A DNA stretch of 64,000 nt from Chelydra serpentina (Eukaryota > Chordata > Testudines > Chelydridae), in the NCBI GenBank assembly GCA_037349315.1, contig JBAIAC010000042.1:2418001-2482000 (forward strand), read 5' to 3'. Below are positions 47,055-62,704 of the stretch, one piece after another. The notes below the pieces were generated by a model. It worked only from the letters and a program-made list of their open reading frames with translations, searched no databases and was not told the DNA's origin. The position numbers and the translations under genes were made by a program. Each line of letters opens with the position of its first letter. Within the stretch, counting starts at the first letter, position 1.

Positions 47055-48410
47055 TATCTCAGGCCTGATCTACACTGCCACTTAGGTGAATGTAGGTTAC
47101 ATCACTCAGAGGTGTGAAAAAATCACTCCCCGGAGCGACATAGCTTACGTCGATCTAATGCGGTGTCTATATTGGGCTATGGTGGCGGGAGACACTCTCC
47201 CATCGACTCATCGTGTCTTCACCAGACCTGCTAAATTGATGCCTCGGCATCGATTGCAGCAGTGCCGTATAGACAAGTCTTTGGTCCTAGTCTACCCAAT
47301 GCCATAGATAGAGGTAAAATTACCTCCCCACTCCTGTGTTGCTGCATCTAAGGGTCACATTAGCCCTTTTTGCCCCAGCATCACACTGGAAGCTCATGTT
47401 GAGTTGCTTGTCCATCATGACCCCTAAACCTTTTCCAGAGTTATTGCTTTTTCAAAGGTATTTGGGGGCCTTGAAATGCAATGCCTAGAAACCCCAGTCA
47501 CCCCCTAAAACCCTAGTGTAAACAAACCCATAGGTGCTGACTCCATGGGTGCTCCAGCACTCAAGTACCCATGGAAATAAATGGTGCTCAACACCCATCA
47601 GCCACAGCTATTCAGCTGCGTCACCAATCAGCTGTTTGGTGGCTGGCAGGAGGCACTTGAGAGGGGGCGGAGAGCAGCAGGCTGGTGGGGGGCTTATGGG
47701 GAGGGGATGGAGTGGAATGCGCTGGGTCTCTGTCCAGAAGGGACCAGAAACATGCAGGAGTAGGGTCTGACACCATACAAAACGATTCACTTGGGGCTTG
47801 TCTACACTTGAAATGCTGCAGAGTAGAGCTGCACCGGTGCAGCGGCGGTGCTTTAGTGAAGCCGCTACAGTGCCGACGGGAGAGTCCGTGTGGCTAATCC
47901 ACCTCCATGAGAGGCGGTAGCTATGGCGACGGGAGCTGCTCTCCTGCCAACAGAGCATGTCTACACCAGGGATTAGGTCCAGTCAGGGTGTGGATTTTTA
48001 CAGGTCTGTGTTACATTGACCGCTGACAGTCTGTAGTGTAGACCTGGCCTTAGGAAGGAGCAATCAAATGCATAACTGCAAGGTGCTGCCTATACAGCGA
48101 CTTGGGTCAACGTAACTACATTTTTCGCACCCCTGAGCGACATAACTGGGACGATCCAACTTGTAAGTGTAGACCAGGCCTAAAGGCATACGGCTACACT
48201 ACAAATTTACAGCACGCTTTTGGTGAAGAGGCTCTAACCCAATGGCAGAGAGCTCTCCCGTCGGCTTAACTCCACCTCCACGAGAGGCGACAGCGATGTC
48301 GGCAGGAGAGACTTCCCGCTGTCTACATCGGAGCTTAGGTTGGTATAACACCTCTGAGCGACGTAAGTTATACCGAAGTAATTTTGTAGTGTAGGCCAGG
48401 CCTAACTCTG
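47055..48410 (+). repeat. Cluster of short TIR elements
   Basis: At least four short segments have ends of the form cctgatctacact, cttgtctacactt or agtgtagaccaggcct (for example 47058, 47790, 48000-48185 and 48385-48405). They look like MITEs inserted next to or into each other. The repeat shared with 1318 lies at 47530-47700. Confidence 0.55.
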
Positions 48411-48739
48411 TTCCAGTCCCGTTCTTCCTAAATCTCAGCGTTAGTTAGTGTAAAATCCTCGCTTCCTACAGAAGGAATTTTCTCCCGGCGCCAGGCAAAT
48501 TACCGGACATCAGCTATTGTAAAGTACTGGTCTCATGAAGGCACATCAACAGCAGATGACCCATCGGCGAGCGTCATAGAACAAAAGACTCTGTTCGTTG
48601 CTCTTCCTGCCCCCCACCCCCACTCCCACCATGAGGTGGGGATATGCAGGCGTATTCCTCCTGTCGGGGGGAGTTGCAAAGAAAGAGGAATACTCCCACC
48701 CACCCACAGGCACAAGAAGGAATACGTTATCTCTGTGTT

Positions 48740-49140
48740 GCTGGACTTTGCGAGGGCAAGATTTCTAAGCAAAAGCATGGGATTCCCAGCTACACCGCCT
48801 GGGAGATCCCTAAAATACATGTAAAGTTTGATTACTGTAGAAACTCTAATTACCTTTTGAAACTAAAGACTGTGACTCGTGTGTGTACATTTAACTGCTT
48901 TAACCTTGTAAATAACTCCCATTTCATTTTCTTAGTTAATAAATCTTTAGCTAGTTTATTACTGGATTGGCTATAAGTGTTGTGTTTGGGGTAAGATCTA
49001 CTGTGCAACTGACCTGGGGTATGTGGCCTGTCCTATGGGACTGGGAGTGACGTGAATATTGTTGTGATTTTGGGTTTAAGGGACCAGCTATCACAAAAGG
49101 AAGCTCACCTAGATGGCAAGAAAGACCAGAGTGTCTAAGG
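48740..49140 (+). repeat. Probable LTR-derived repeat
   Basis: Landmarks cttagttaataaatctttag (poly(A)-like) and gacctggggtatgtggcctg. The type is common in reptile genomes. The ends were not resolved. Confidence 0.4.
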
Positions 49141-49309
49141 AGACTGTCTGTGATTTCATGGTTAGGCTACTGGGGCCTGAAGAGTTTACATTTAATATCT
49201 GGTTGGTGAAATCTCAGTATAGAACTCAGCTGGGGTTTGGACCCTGTCTGTGGTAGTCTGCTCTGAGGTTGGCATTCATGTTCTTGAGCTGCTGAAGGAC
49301 AACTTGACA

Positions 49310-49900
49310 CTAAGCCAAATCTTCCCTGCTGCAGATTGAGCCCTTTAGTTCTTGTCCTACCTTCAGGGGCCGTGGATAACCATTGATTCCCGTCCTCGCT
49401 ATAACAACCTATAATGTATTGAAAGACTGGGATCAGATCCCCACCTGTCTTCCAGTAGCGCAGCCAGGTCCGGAGCACAGGGGGAGCGGCGCTATAAAAA
49501 GGCGCCTCCCCCTGTACTCACCCGGCGGCGCTCCGGGTCTTCGGCGGCACTTCAGCGGCTCACTGGGTCTGTGGTGGTACCTGCCGCCGAAATGCCACCG
49601 AAGACCCGGAGCGCCGCCGGGTGAGTGCAGGAAGCGGCGCTTAAAAAGAAGTGGCGCCTTTTTTTAGTGCTGCTAAAAAAAGGCGCCGCTTCCGCTCAAG
49701 GGGGAGCAGCCGCTCCCCCTGCTCCCCCCCCGGCTACGCTACTGCTGTCTTCTTTTCTCAAGACCAAATCTGCCCAGTTTTTTTTAACCTTTCCTCATAG
49801 GCCAGAGTTTCTAAACCTTTCAGCTGTGTTGCTCTCCTCTGGCCTCTCTCCAGTTTATCCCCATCTTTCCTAAAGCTGTTTCAGGGCCTGCTGCATTTCT
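49310..49900 (-). mobile_element. CR1 LINE 3' fragment, split by a hAT element
   Basis: 49310-49452 and 49753-49900 are consecutive pieces of a minus-strand CR1 (agttcttgtcctaccttcag, then ctgcccagttttttttaacc and cctctctccagtttatccc). The break is the element at 49453-49744. Confidence 0.8.
49453..49744 (+). mobile_element. hAT-type MITE inside CR1 (292 bp)
   Basis: Ends CAGTAGCGCAGCC and GGCTACGCTACTG are inverted with one mismatch. The perfect 8-bp duplication CTGTCTTC lies on both sides (49445-49452, 49745-49752). Internal inverted GC-rich copies (gccgccgaa and others) are present. Confidence 0.92.
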
Positions 49901-50249
49901 GCTCTGCTTCGATTCCATTCCCCAAAAATTGGAGGAAAAAACCCCACAACCCTTTGACAGAGGCAGATTTTAGCAACACACGTTTTTTTCTCCTAAGGGC
50001 CAGACTCACATTTCCAGGGCCTGGCTGTCGGTCGGGTTCAGTGGCTGTAACCTGTTGCCTTGAACCCCTGGAGGTCTTGTTTATCTTTTCTGGTTATCAA
50101 GTCCCTTTGATTCTGTCTTCACATTCGGCAAATGACTGTTAGACACACACCAATTGCGAGAGCTAAACTCTCTGGCAAACACTTTGCTCATAGCAAGAAC
50201 CAACGCCTGGAAGCTGAAGCCAAACAAACCCAAACTGAATGTAAGGCAC

Positions 50250-50480
50250 ACATTTTTATCAGTGAGGATAATTAATCATTGGGACAAATGACCAAGGAAG
50301 TGGTGGATTCCCCATCTCTTCACATCAAGACTTAAGGCCTTTCAGGAAGATCTGCGTTATTCTAACACATTATTGGCCTCAACATGGAAGTCTGTGGGTG
50401 AAACTCTCTGTGCTGTGTTATATAGGAGCTCAGACGAAATGATCTAATGGTCCCTTCTGCCCATCAGCTCTATGACCGTC
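50250..50480 (+). mobile_element. Decayed CR1 LINE 3' fragment
   Basis: Reads ccaaggaagtggtggattcc through gatctaatggtcccttctgc, the 3' end of a CR1 copy in sense orientation. Confidence 0.6.
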
Positions 50481-50884
50481 ATGCCTTACACCTAGCATGG
50501 GCCCCCTTGAGGCGGTGAACCAGAAGCCTTGCGCCATTGGGAAGACTTCTAGGAGGTGGTGTGTTTAAACGACAGTAGATTTTAGGGGGTCCCCACTGAT
50601 TCCGGGAGCTGGGCAGTTGGACGGTGTGGTTACAACTCTCAAGATGGTGGTAGATAGGAGGCAGGCGAACAGGAAATGACAGAGAGGATTTTCCCTCGCA
50701 GACAAGGGATTTTTGCCACAGACACTTAGAGTTGGCAGTTCCGGGATGCACCGCCTGTGGCGTTCAGGTTTGGGGAAAGAACAACTCAAAGAAGATTCCC
50801 AGGTGGACTCTGAGTCCGGTACAGGCTATTTTTACTCATGATACAAGACAAAGGACTCTGGGAGTTTGAGAAACTAAATTTGAC

Positions 50885-50890
50885 TTTATT
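50885..50890 (-). other. Candidate poly(A) signal of gene F
   Basis: TTTATT on the plus strand is AATAAA on the minus strand, in the same surroundings as 34980-34985, about 1.78 kb past the stop. Confidence 0.45.
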
Positions 50891-52084
50891 CTTTCCAAGC
50901 CAGAAATAAAAGCTAAAATCTCCTCCCCACGCCCAGGACACAGCTCAGCACAGAGCATTTTGTCCTCAGCCCAGCCCAGCCCGGTGCTGCTCCCACCTCC
51001 CGCAGGCATCAGCAACGGAGCGACATTGTACAGTGGGCAGAAAAATGCAGAGGATCCATTAGAGACGCCGGGATTCAGTCACAGAGAAGCAAACGCTGTG
51101 AGAGCAGGAAAGCCGGGGAGCTCGGGTTAACGGGAGCCGGAGAACGGTGTGGATGAGGGAATCCTGGCTGAGTGTTTTATCCCCCAGGGACGCCCTTGGC
51201 ATGCATGGGGTGAGTGTGACAGGGAGAGTCTCTGTCATCTCAGTAAAGGACACCGTAGAGAGGGGGTGTGGGTGAGAATCTTGGTTCGCAGACTCCTCAT
51301 TGCCCTCCAGTCTCGGTGATGGACGTCAGCTGGCCTGAGGGCCGGCCAGGCCTGTTGACTTCCCGTTTCCTTCCTATCTCTGCTCAGTCTCATCCTCCAA
51401 GGAATCACTGATGCACCCAGTCACTCCACAAGCAGCATCATTTCTAGCCCTTTAGGATTCAGGGACAGTTTCACTCAGTGATCGCAGGCTAGTTCCTGTC
51501 TCTCTCCGGCTCCAGTGCAGCAAGTTAACAATTCTCAGCCTCAGCTGTCTGGCTTTCCAGAGAAAACCCTGCAGTTTCCCAGCCCTTTATCTTTCTCCCG
51601 ACTGTATCTCAGGTCACTGCAGGGATCCAGCAGAAACTTCCTTCCCTGTTTCAGTCTCTGCTTCTCAGCCTGCAACTCTCACACTGGCCCCATTGGTATT
51701 TGTGCTGATAACGATGTATAATAATCATTCTTCAAACAACACAAAGATCTCATGGCAAAGGTTCGGAAAATGATACAAATAAAGTAAGACACTGTTCTGG
51801 CAAATGGTCATTTGACATTGGAGTCCCCACTAAATCCGCACTATGTCCTGTAAAACAAAATTAATATCCTACTAGGTGACCAAACGGCCTTCAGCAAATA
51901 GAGAACAATCCACAATACAGGGTGGACTATCAGAAACTTTCAGGTTCATATAGAGTGACATCCCAGAGCATGTTCCAGTTGATTCAAAATCAGAACAGAC
52001 TTACCCATGCTCTTCTCTGAACTATCAACACATGCTTCATTTGGCAGCTTCTTATATTGTCATGTTGGTTACAAGAGTTTTAAC

Positions 52085-52280
52085 ACCATCCTAATGAAAG
52101 TGGGATGGATAGCTCAGTGGTTTGAGCATTGGCTTGCTGAACCCAGAGTTGTGAGTTCAATCCTTAGGGGGGTCATTTAGGGATCTGGGGCAAAAATCTG
52201 TCAGAGGACAGTACTTGGTCCTGCTAGTGTAGGCAGGCGACTAGAATCAATGACCTCTCAAGGGCCTTCCAGCTCTATGA
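52085..52280 (+). mobile_element. tRNA-derived SINE
   Basis: Box-A-like TAGCTCAGTGGTTTGAGCA, box-B-like AGTTGTGAGTTCAATCC, and a CR1-like tail (gacctctcaagggccttcca). It is opposite to gene F. Confidence 0.85.
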
Positions 52281-52669
52281 GATAGGCATATCGCCATATA
52301 TTATATTATAAAGGAGAAAACCCCAATTCCCATCTGATGGAAACTGGAATTTAAGCCCAGAACGGTCACACAGTGTGGGGGATTCATTTAAATTCTCCCT
52401 CCAGGTCAGCGACATTTTCATCTGCAGCCCTCGTGAGTCTGACTTAGCATGAAATAAATCAAAGATATGTGAAGGGGAATAGGATTTTTTAAAATAAACG
52501 ATGGCCAGTCCTAGTGATGGAATTGATAGAATTTCTCTCCTGTGAGGAGTCTCTAATGTCAATTCCACTTGAAACATTTTCCATGTTAAAGATATTTAAG
52601 AGGTCTATTCCCTGTATGACTTTCCTGATGCCTGATACAGGCTGACCCCAGCTGAAGCTTCTCCCACAT

Positions 52670-53812
<1,143 letters not shown>

Positions 53813-54479
53813 TCATCCCCCATGCTGGGGAGAAAGGAATGAAAGGGGAAGAGTGAAGAGGGGAAACACAACACAATGACCACTGGGGAGACTGAGAAAG
53901 GGAACATTTACTCAACCTTGTGAAGTGGGTCCCTGGTGCTCCATGATCCATTAAAACTGGGATCTTCCTGCTCATTGTCCGAGCATAAAGGAGCTTCATT
54001 CTTTTACACCCTCTCACTGACTCTAGCTTCACACAACAACAGCACCACAGGGTGATGCCAGGAACAGAGGTTTTAAAAATAAATTAAAGAAAAAATGGAG
54101 CCTTCATACTTGGATGAAATAACCTAGTTCTAACAGACAACACAGAGCACCAGGGACACACAAAGGAGACACTGGATTCTGCCTCCACATCCCTTCCAAA
54201 TACCCTGCGGGAAGTAAAGTCAAGGAGGGAAGCTCCTGCCAGATCTCGGTCAGCGTGGGTGGGTGACATCTGCCCCAAGAATGGAGCTGGTCCCAGGAAG
54301 GGAGGGGAAGAGACATGAATGAACAGAGACAGGACAATACAATGCTTCTGCCACCTCAAAGGATGCAGGATAGAGATGCATTAAGTCTCCCTTGTGTTTC
54401 TGACTCCTCTGTCACATGGCTAGGGGAGTGGAGATCAAAATCTGTCAAACGGGTTGTGGGGACTATGGAGTCACTCTTC

Positions 54480-54775
54480 TGAAATCGCAGGGTCTGTCTG
54501 CACAGCTGCTGGGAGGTGTAATTCCCAGCTTGGTAGACAGACAAGCACTAGAGTCTGACAATAGCACTATGGCCAAGGCAGCACGGGCTGTGGCTCGGAC
54601 TAGCTACTTGAGTACAATCCTGCCCTGCCGCTGGGCACTTACTCAGGTGGCTCGCCCTAGCCACTATCTGCGCTGCTATTTTTAGGCACTAGCTCTAGCA
54701 GAACTAGTGCAGGTAAATCTACCTGAGCTGGGAATCCCACCTCCCAGATGCTGTGTAGACGTAACCTAAGGGACT
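54480..54775 (-). mobile_element. Inverted-repeat MITE in the KRAB intron
   Basis: The gene F copy of the element at 30632 (cagctgctgggaggtgtaat to cacctcccagatgctgtgta). Confidence 0.6.
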
Positions 54776-54813
54776 TGGGAAGAACCTGAGCAGACGCCAA
54801 ACTGGCCACATCA

Positions 54814-57139
<2,326 letters not shown>

Positions 57140-58200
57140 ATATTTATACATAGGGTTGAATTATTATTTTTATCATTTCAATGGATAATATCAATGTTTG
57201 TAAGGATTTCTTTTTGATTTTTTTAATTTGAATTTTCACAGTTGCAGGAAATTATGGGGTGGGTCAGACAATAATTATTTCATGACTGTAGACCAGGGGT
57301 GGGCAAACGTTTTGGCCTGAGGGCCACATCGGGGTTCCAAAACTGTACGGAGGGCCGGGTAGGGAAGGCTGTGCCTCCCCAAACAGCCTGGCCCCCACCC
57401 CCTATCTGCCCCCTCCCACTTCCCGCCCCCTGACTGCTCCCATCAAAACCCCCCACCCATCCAACCCCCCCCTGCTCCTTGTCCCCTGACTGCCCCCTCC
57501 TGGGACCCCCGCCCCAACCACCCACCCAGGACACTGCCCCCTATCCAACCGTCCCTGTCCCCCGACTGCCTCGACCCCTATCCACACCCCCGCCTCCTGA
57601 CTGGCCCCCTGGGACTCCCACGCCTATCCAACCGCCCCCTGTTCTCCATCCCCTGACTGCCCCACCCCCCGAGAACCTCCATCCCTCCAACCACCCCCTG
57701 CTCCCTGTCCGGATTGCTCCCCAGGACCCTCCGCCCCTTATCCAACCCCCGCCCCCTTACCATACCGCTCAGAGTGGCAGGAGCTTGCAGCCCTGCTGCC
57801 TGGCCGGAGCAAGCCACCCACGCCGCCGCGCTGCCTGGCAGGAGCTTGCAGTCCCGCCGCCCAGACACTGGCGGCCTGGTGAGCTGAGGCTGCGGGGGAG
57901 GGGCCGGGGGCTAGCCTCCCTGTCCGGGAGCTCAAGGGCCGGGCAGGACGGTCCCAGGGGCCGTAGTTTGCCCACCTCTGCTGTAGGCATTGGGACTCAA
58001 AAAGTTAACGCCTTATAACCATTAAAACACAAATGATCAGCATCACATGTCAAAATATGCCAAGTCAACATCCTTAAATCACACCGCAAGAAGTTGTTCT
58101 CAAGCAGCGTTTTTCTTACGTTGCCTAGCCGCACATTTTGATTATTATCCATGGAAATACTTTTTCAACCATTTGTGTGTGTAGGGTGAAACTGACGTTG
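57140..58200 (-). repeat. AT-rich interspersed repeat, split by a hAT element
   Basis: 57140-57293 and 57981-58200 on the minus strand match D 27900-28290 without a break. The intervening 57294-57980 is a hAT-type insertion. Confidence 0.7.
57294..57980 (+). mobile_element. hAT-type element, C-rich (687 bp)
   Basis: Ends CAGGGGTGGGCAAAC and GTTTGCCCACCTCTG are inverted with one mismatch. The flanking 8-mers CTGTAGAC and CTGTAGGC agree at 7 of 8, and the D block shows the single empty site. The core is a C-rich array of cccctgactgcccc-like units. No transposase frame. Confidence 0.88.
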
Positions 58201-58335
58201 ACCCCCCCCAAATCTCATCCTCCCACGCCTATTTATATAGAAGAGAAAAAAAATGAACAGATTTATATCCATATAACCCGCACACACTACACTAAAAGCA
58301 TGTTATTACGGCGGTCTTGCGCTCAGGCGTTAGGA

Positions 58336-58660
58336 CAAAGGTTCTCAAGCAGGGGTCCGGGGCTCCATGGGTCGCTGCGAGGAGGTTTCAGGGGGTCCGC
58401 CAAGCAGGGCCGGTGCTAGACCCGCTGGAGCCTAGGGCAGAAAGCCGAAGCCCGGCTTCCTGGGGCTGAAGCTGAAGCCTGAGCAATTTAGATTTGCAGG
58501 GACCCCTGTGGTGTGGGCCCCTGGACAACTGCCCTGCTTGCTAGCCCCTAACGTGGGCCTCAGCTTTTATATGCAGAAAAACAGCTGTGGTGGAGGGGGG
58601 GCTGTGGAGTGTTTATAGCATGCTCTGGGGGCTTCAGAAAGAAAAAGCTTGAGAGCCCTG
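58336..58660 (+). mobile_element. hAT-type element with nested insert
   Basis: The left end AAGGTTCTCAAGC and right end GCTTGAGAGCCCTG are inverted. The flanks CGTTAGGA and TATTAGGA match except for a decayed CpG. A second repeat (cagggccggtgctagacc) begins at 58405 inside it. Confidence 0.65.
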
Positions 58661-58670
58661 TATTAGGAAT

Positions 58671-58806
58671 CAGGGGGGTAGCCGTGTTAGTCTGGATCTG
58701 TAGAAGCGACAAAGGGTCCTGTGGCACCTTATAGACTAACAGAGATATTGAAGCATAAGCTTTCGTGGGTCAATACCCACTTCTTCGGATGCAAGCAGTG
58801 GAAAAG
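58671..58806 (+). repeat. Interspersed repeat, family not assigned
   Basis: Landmarks gtagccgtgttagtctggat, tcctgtggcaccttatagac and ataagctttcgtgggtcaat. A very common reptile repeat. The class is not resolved here. Confidence 0.65.
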
Positions 58807-58837
58807 GAGTATTAGGAGAAAGCGTGCGAGCGGATCA

Positions 58838-59790
58838 CAATGGGGCTGGTCAGTAGAACAGGATCCTGCCCCCTTTCAGAGCAGGTGTCTCTGGTGGAGC
58901 AAACAGGGCCCCAGCAGCAGTTCAGGGCTGGGGGGATTCACCCATCGCTGGGGCACGAAGGGGCCTGTCTCGGGAGGGGGGGCTCCGAGTTTTGTAGCGG
59001 GGTTACATTTGCAGATGAACAATAACCTCCCCCCGCTCCATTTCTTTCTCATTTCTCACCCCTCCCCTCCCTGACAACCCAGCCCCCGGGACACAACAGG
59101 GAACCCCCCCGGGGCACGCCCAAGCCGCCCCCCAGCCGCTCTCCCCCCTGCCTGAACCCCCAGCTGGCCCCGGGAGCAGATCCTGGGCAGAGCCCGGGCA
59201 GCGACGCGCCGCTGGGGCCGCAGCTCCGCTCCCCCCGCCAGGCGCCTCCCCAGCCAGGGAGCAGCTTCCCGGGGCGGCGAGATCCGAGGCTGCGGGGCCG
59301 CTGGTGCAGAGTCACTTTCCCGCCCCGCCCCGGCTCTTCCCCCCGGGGCCCCCCATCACCTGCAGGCTCCGGCTCGGGGGCTGGTGCGGGCCGAGCCCGG
59401 GGCTGCCCCGGGGGGCGGAGATGGGGGTTCGTGCCGGGCTCTCCCCGCGCACACCCCGCTGGGGAGCCGCAGCGGCTCAGCCCGGGCCCCCGGCTCACAA
59501 TGGAGGAGGCGGCGGCGAGGTCTGACCCGGGAAGGTAAACAGAGCCCGAGCGTGGGCAGGCTCCTAGCAAGGGAGGATGCTCAGTAACATCTTCTGAAGC
59601 TGCTGCCCTGACTCTGCCCGCCCTTGGCATGACAATGCGTCTCCCTGCTGTGCCCAGGGGCTAAGAGGGAGGAAATGGGGCAGATGCTCTGCCAGATGGT
59701 GGCAGAGGGAGACGCCGGCGATAGGGAGGGGCAGAAGGGATGAAAGTCACCCCAGATAGGGTGAACCAGCAGCAGTGATTGCCAAAATAG
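58838..59790 (-). repeat. Left arm of large inverted repeat (F promoter side)
   Basis: The reverse complement matches 61580-62690 over its length, including the first exon, the CpG island and about 230 bp upstream. The right arm carries an extra stretch of roughly 100 bp at 61684-61800. Confidence 0.8.
59360..59560 (-). promoter_or_regulatory. CpG-island first exon and promoter of gene F
   Basis: Minus-strand D-type unit: ctctgtttaccttcccggg, gcctcctccattgtgagcc, ending at the donor CTGCAG|GTGATG (exon end 59360). CpG-rich to about 59000. Confidence 0.65.
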
Positions 59791-60120
59791 GTGTTGGGAG
59801 TCAGAGGGACTTTTCCCCTCTCTTTGCAGAAGGGTACATCTCAGCCCCCTCTTCCCAGGGTTATGTTACATTCACCCCCCTCCCCCAAAATTATAATTCC
59901 AATACGTGTTTTTAATATTGAAAAGAATCTTTTGTCTTTTTATATGTCTGCATGAAACTTCCTACCAGTTCTCAAATTTGTCTTAGCTGCTGTTCTCATT
60001 GTCTGGATTGGATGGACTTTTTCCTATAATCCACTGTAGTTTCATTCCTTTCAATTTTTTACCTTTTTAAGTGTTATTTTTTATTCCTTTTAGCACCTCA
60101 TCATTCCCCTTCATTAACAC
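59791..60120 (+). other. AT-rich spacer, nothing recognised
   Basis: Lies between the left arm of the inverted repeat and the LTR. No gene or bounded repeat is seen. Confidence 0.45.
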
Positions 60121-60502
60121 TGTTACCGAAATATTGGGTCCGCCTAGCTGAGAGCCAATAACAGCCAGACAGGGATAAGGAAAGAGAAATACTTTATTCT
60201 GCAAAATAAGGGAAGTCTGTACCAAGTGACAGGACTTCAATTAACATAGAAATTACAGGTCTTTTATACACACTTAGACAAAGCCCTGGTGTGTTAACAT
60301 TTGATTGGTGCATGCTAGACCTCGGATGTCTGCTATCTGGTCAGTAAAAACTGGTATAGAAATAACTATCTCAGCTGGAAGACACTATTCTTGTGTAGGC
60401 GAAGGACAACTGTAAAAATGCAAGGTCTTGCGTAGGCGAGGAGTCTACTTCTACCTAGTGGTCTCTGATTACCATGGCTGCTGACTGATTATGACTTTCA
60501 CA
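60121..60502 (-). mobile_element. LTR of an endogenous retrovirus-like element, with PPT
   Basis: The minus strand starts TGTGAAAGTC and ends GGTAACA, the TG...CA rule for LTRs. An AATAAAG poly(A) signal lies near 60193-60200. Next to its 5' side the minus strand reads gcccgaggggggac, a polypurine tract, so this is a 3' LTR. Internal sequence survives only to about 60730, has no open frame, and no second LTR is in the window. Confidence 0.7.
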
Positions 60503-60740
60503 GTCCCCCCTCGGGCCTGACAAAAAACTTAAATTGTCAGGCCCGTTCCTCAATTTACGATGAAGTTGAAGGGACAGATACTTCATACCCACTACATACA
60601 TACATGATGTATGGTTATTAATGATCAGTGAGCTATTTGTTTTCAAATGCTATCTCACAAGGCCTATTTTGTACAAAGATTATTACAATAGTGTGTAGGG
60701 TGTGAATATAAGGTTATTTAGTGTCAGAGACGTATTAGCC

Positions 60741-61049
60741 CAGGGATCTCAAACTCAAATTACTACGAGGGCCACATGAGAACTAGTAAATTGGTCAACT
60801 GAAACCTTTTCATACAATGATACAAAAGTATAGTAAAAAATGAAAAAAATGAAGAGTAATATAGTATTCTATTAAAAGTCAATGCATTAACTTTTTAAAA
60901 ACTGTAATGCAAGGAGGGGTTTTAATAAAATGTAAACATTCAGTAATGTTTGGAGCTTGGCTGCCAGTGGAGTCGGCGCCTATGGCGGGCCGCAGGAAAT
61001 AACTCCGCGGGCCGCATGTGGCCTGCGGGCCGCATGTTTGAGACCCCTG
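60741..61049 (+). mobile_element. hAT-type element (309 bp)
   Basis: Ends CAGGGATCTCAAAC and GTTTGAGACCCCTG are inverted with one mismatch. The flanking 8-bp repeat TATTAGCC is perfect (60733-60740, 61050-61057). Confidence 0.9.
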
Positions 61050-61119
61050 TATTAGCCCAGAGAGGAGGAAATGTCACAGCTATCGACTTGTAAAGGAGTG
61101 TTATAAGCAAGACACAAGC

Positions 61120-61430
61120 AGTTATTCTTCCACTCTACTCAGCATTGATAAGGCCTCAAGCGGAGTACTGTGTCCAGTTCTGGGCGCCACACTTCAGGAA
61201 AGATGTGGACAAATTGGAGAAAGTCCAGAGGAGAGCAACAAAAAAGATTAGAGGGCTAGAAAACCGTGACCTGCGAGGAAGAGTGAGAAAAATGGGTTTG
61301 TTTAGTCTGGAGAAGGGAAGGCGGGGTGGGGAGGGGGGACACGGGACAGGGACCACATAACAACAATTCTCCAAGTAGGGAAAACGTGTTATAAAGAGGA
61401 AGGGGATAAAATATTTCACTGACTCAAGTC
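61120..61430 (+). mobile_element. CR1 LINE ORF2 C-terminal fragment
   Basis: Translates to [20 protein letters not shown], then [20 protein letters not shown], a conserved CR1 ORF2 stretch, then decays after [13 protein letters not shown] sequence. Confidence 0.88.
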
Positions 61431-61579
61431 TCCTTTAGCAGCTCAATACATCCTACCCGCTAGGCAATGGGATATCCTGGGCCTTCAAGAACACAGCCCT
61501 GGGAAGCGGGGGCTGAGAGGTACCCTTCTGCAAGGGAGGGAAAAAGCGCCTCTCACCCACACCACCTTATGTTTGCAAC

Positions 61580-62690
61580 CACTGCTGCTGGCTCACCCTA
61601 TCTGGGGTGACCTTCATCCCTTTTTCCCCTCCCGATCTCCGGCGTCTCCCCTCTGCCACCATCTGGCAGAGCATCTGCCCCATTCTTAAGCCCCCCGGCT
61701 CCTACCCACCCCCCATCCCTGATTTTGCCCCACTGCTTCCCCTGCTGCCAGCTGTTTGACCCTCCTGGGCATTCAGTCCCGCCCCTGCAGAGATCCTGCT
61801 CTTTCCTCCCCTCGGATTGGCCCCTCTTAGCCCCTGGGCACAGCAGGGAGACGCATTGTCATGCCAAGGGCGGGCAGAGTCAGGGCAGCAGCTTCAGCAG
61901 ATGTTACTGAGCATCCTCCCTTGCTAGGAGCCTGTCCATGCTCGGGCTCTGTTTACCTTCCCGGGTCAGACCTCGCCGCCGCCTCCTCCATTGTGAGCCG
62001 GGGGCCCGGGCTGAGCCGCTGCGGCTCCCCAGCGGGGTGTGCGCGGGGAGAGCCCGGCACTAACCCCCCCTCCACCCCCCGGGGCAGCCCCGGGCTCGGC
62101 CCGCACCAGCGCCCGAGCCGGAGCCTGCAGGTGATGGGGGGCCCCGGGGGGAAGGGCCGGGCCGGGGCGGGGCGGGAAAGTGACTCTGCACCAGCGGCCC
62201 CGCAGCCTCGGTTCTCGCCGCCCCGGGAAGCTGCTCCCTGGCGGGGGGAGCGGAGCTGCGGCCCCAGCGGCGAGTCGCTGCCCGGGCTCTGCCCAGGATC
62301 TGCTCCCGGGGCCAGCTGGGGGTTCAGGCAGGGGGGAGAGCGGCTGTGGGGGGGATGGGCGGGCCCCAGGGGGCGGTTCCCTGTTGTGTCCCGGGGGCTG
62401 GGTTGTCAGGGAGGGGAGGGGTGAGAAATGAGACGGAAATGGCGGGAAGAGGGGAGGGCAGACGGGCGGGGGCGGGAGGAGGTTATTGTTCATCTGCAAA
62501 TGTAACCCCGCTACAAAACTCTGAGCCCCCCCCCCCCCCGCCCGGCCCCTTCGTGCCCCAGCGATGGGTGAATCTCCCCAGCCCTGAACTGCTGCTGGGG
62601 CCCTGTTTGCTCCACCAGAGACACCTGCTCTGAAAGGGGGCAGGATCCTGTTCTACTGACCAGCCCCTTGTGGGGCGCGCTCCCAGACTG
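61580..62690 (+). repeat. Right arm of large inverted repeat (G promoter side)
   Basis: Partner of 58838-59790. The arms face each other across about 1.8 kb that holds an LTR, a hAT element and a CR1 fragment. Confidence 0.8.
61930..62130 (+). promoter_or_regulatory. CpG-island first exon and promoter of a next gene (G)
   Basis: The D-type first-exon unit in plus orientation ends at the donor CTGCAG|GTGATG (62130). Any KRAB and finger exons would lie beyond 64000. Confidence 0.62.
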
Positions 62691-62704
62691 GCTCCTAATG
62701 CACG

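Larger units (their letters stand above)
50830..52669 (-). other. 3' UTR and flank of gene F
   Basis: Read on the minus strand it parallels the D 3' flank: relic finger just past the stop, conserved block at 52330-52450, then distal flank to the poly(A) motif at 50885. A SINE is inserted at 52085-52280. Confidence 0.6.
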
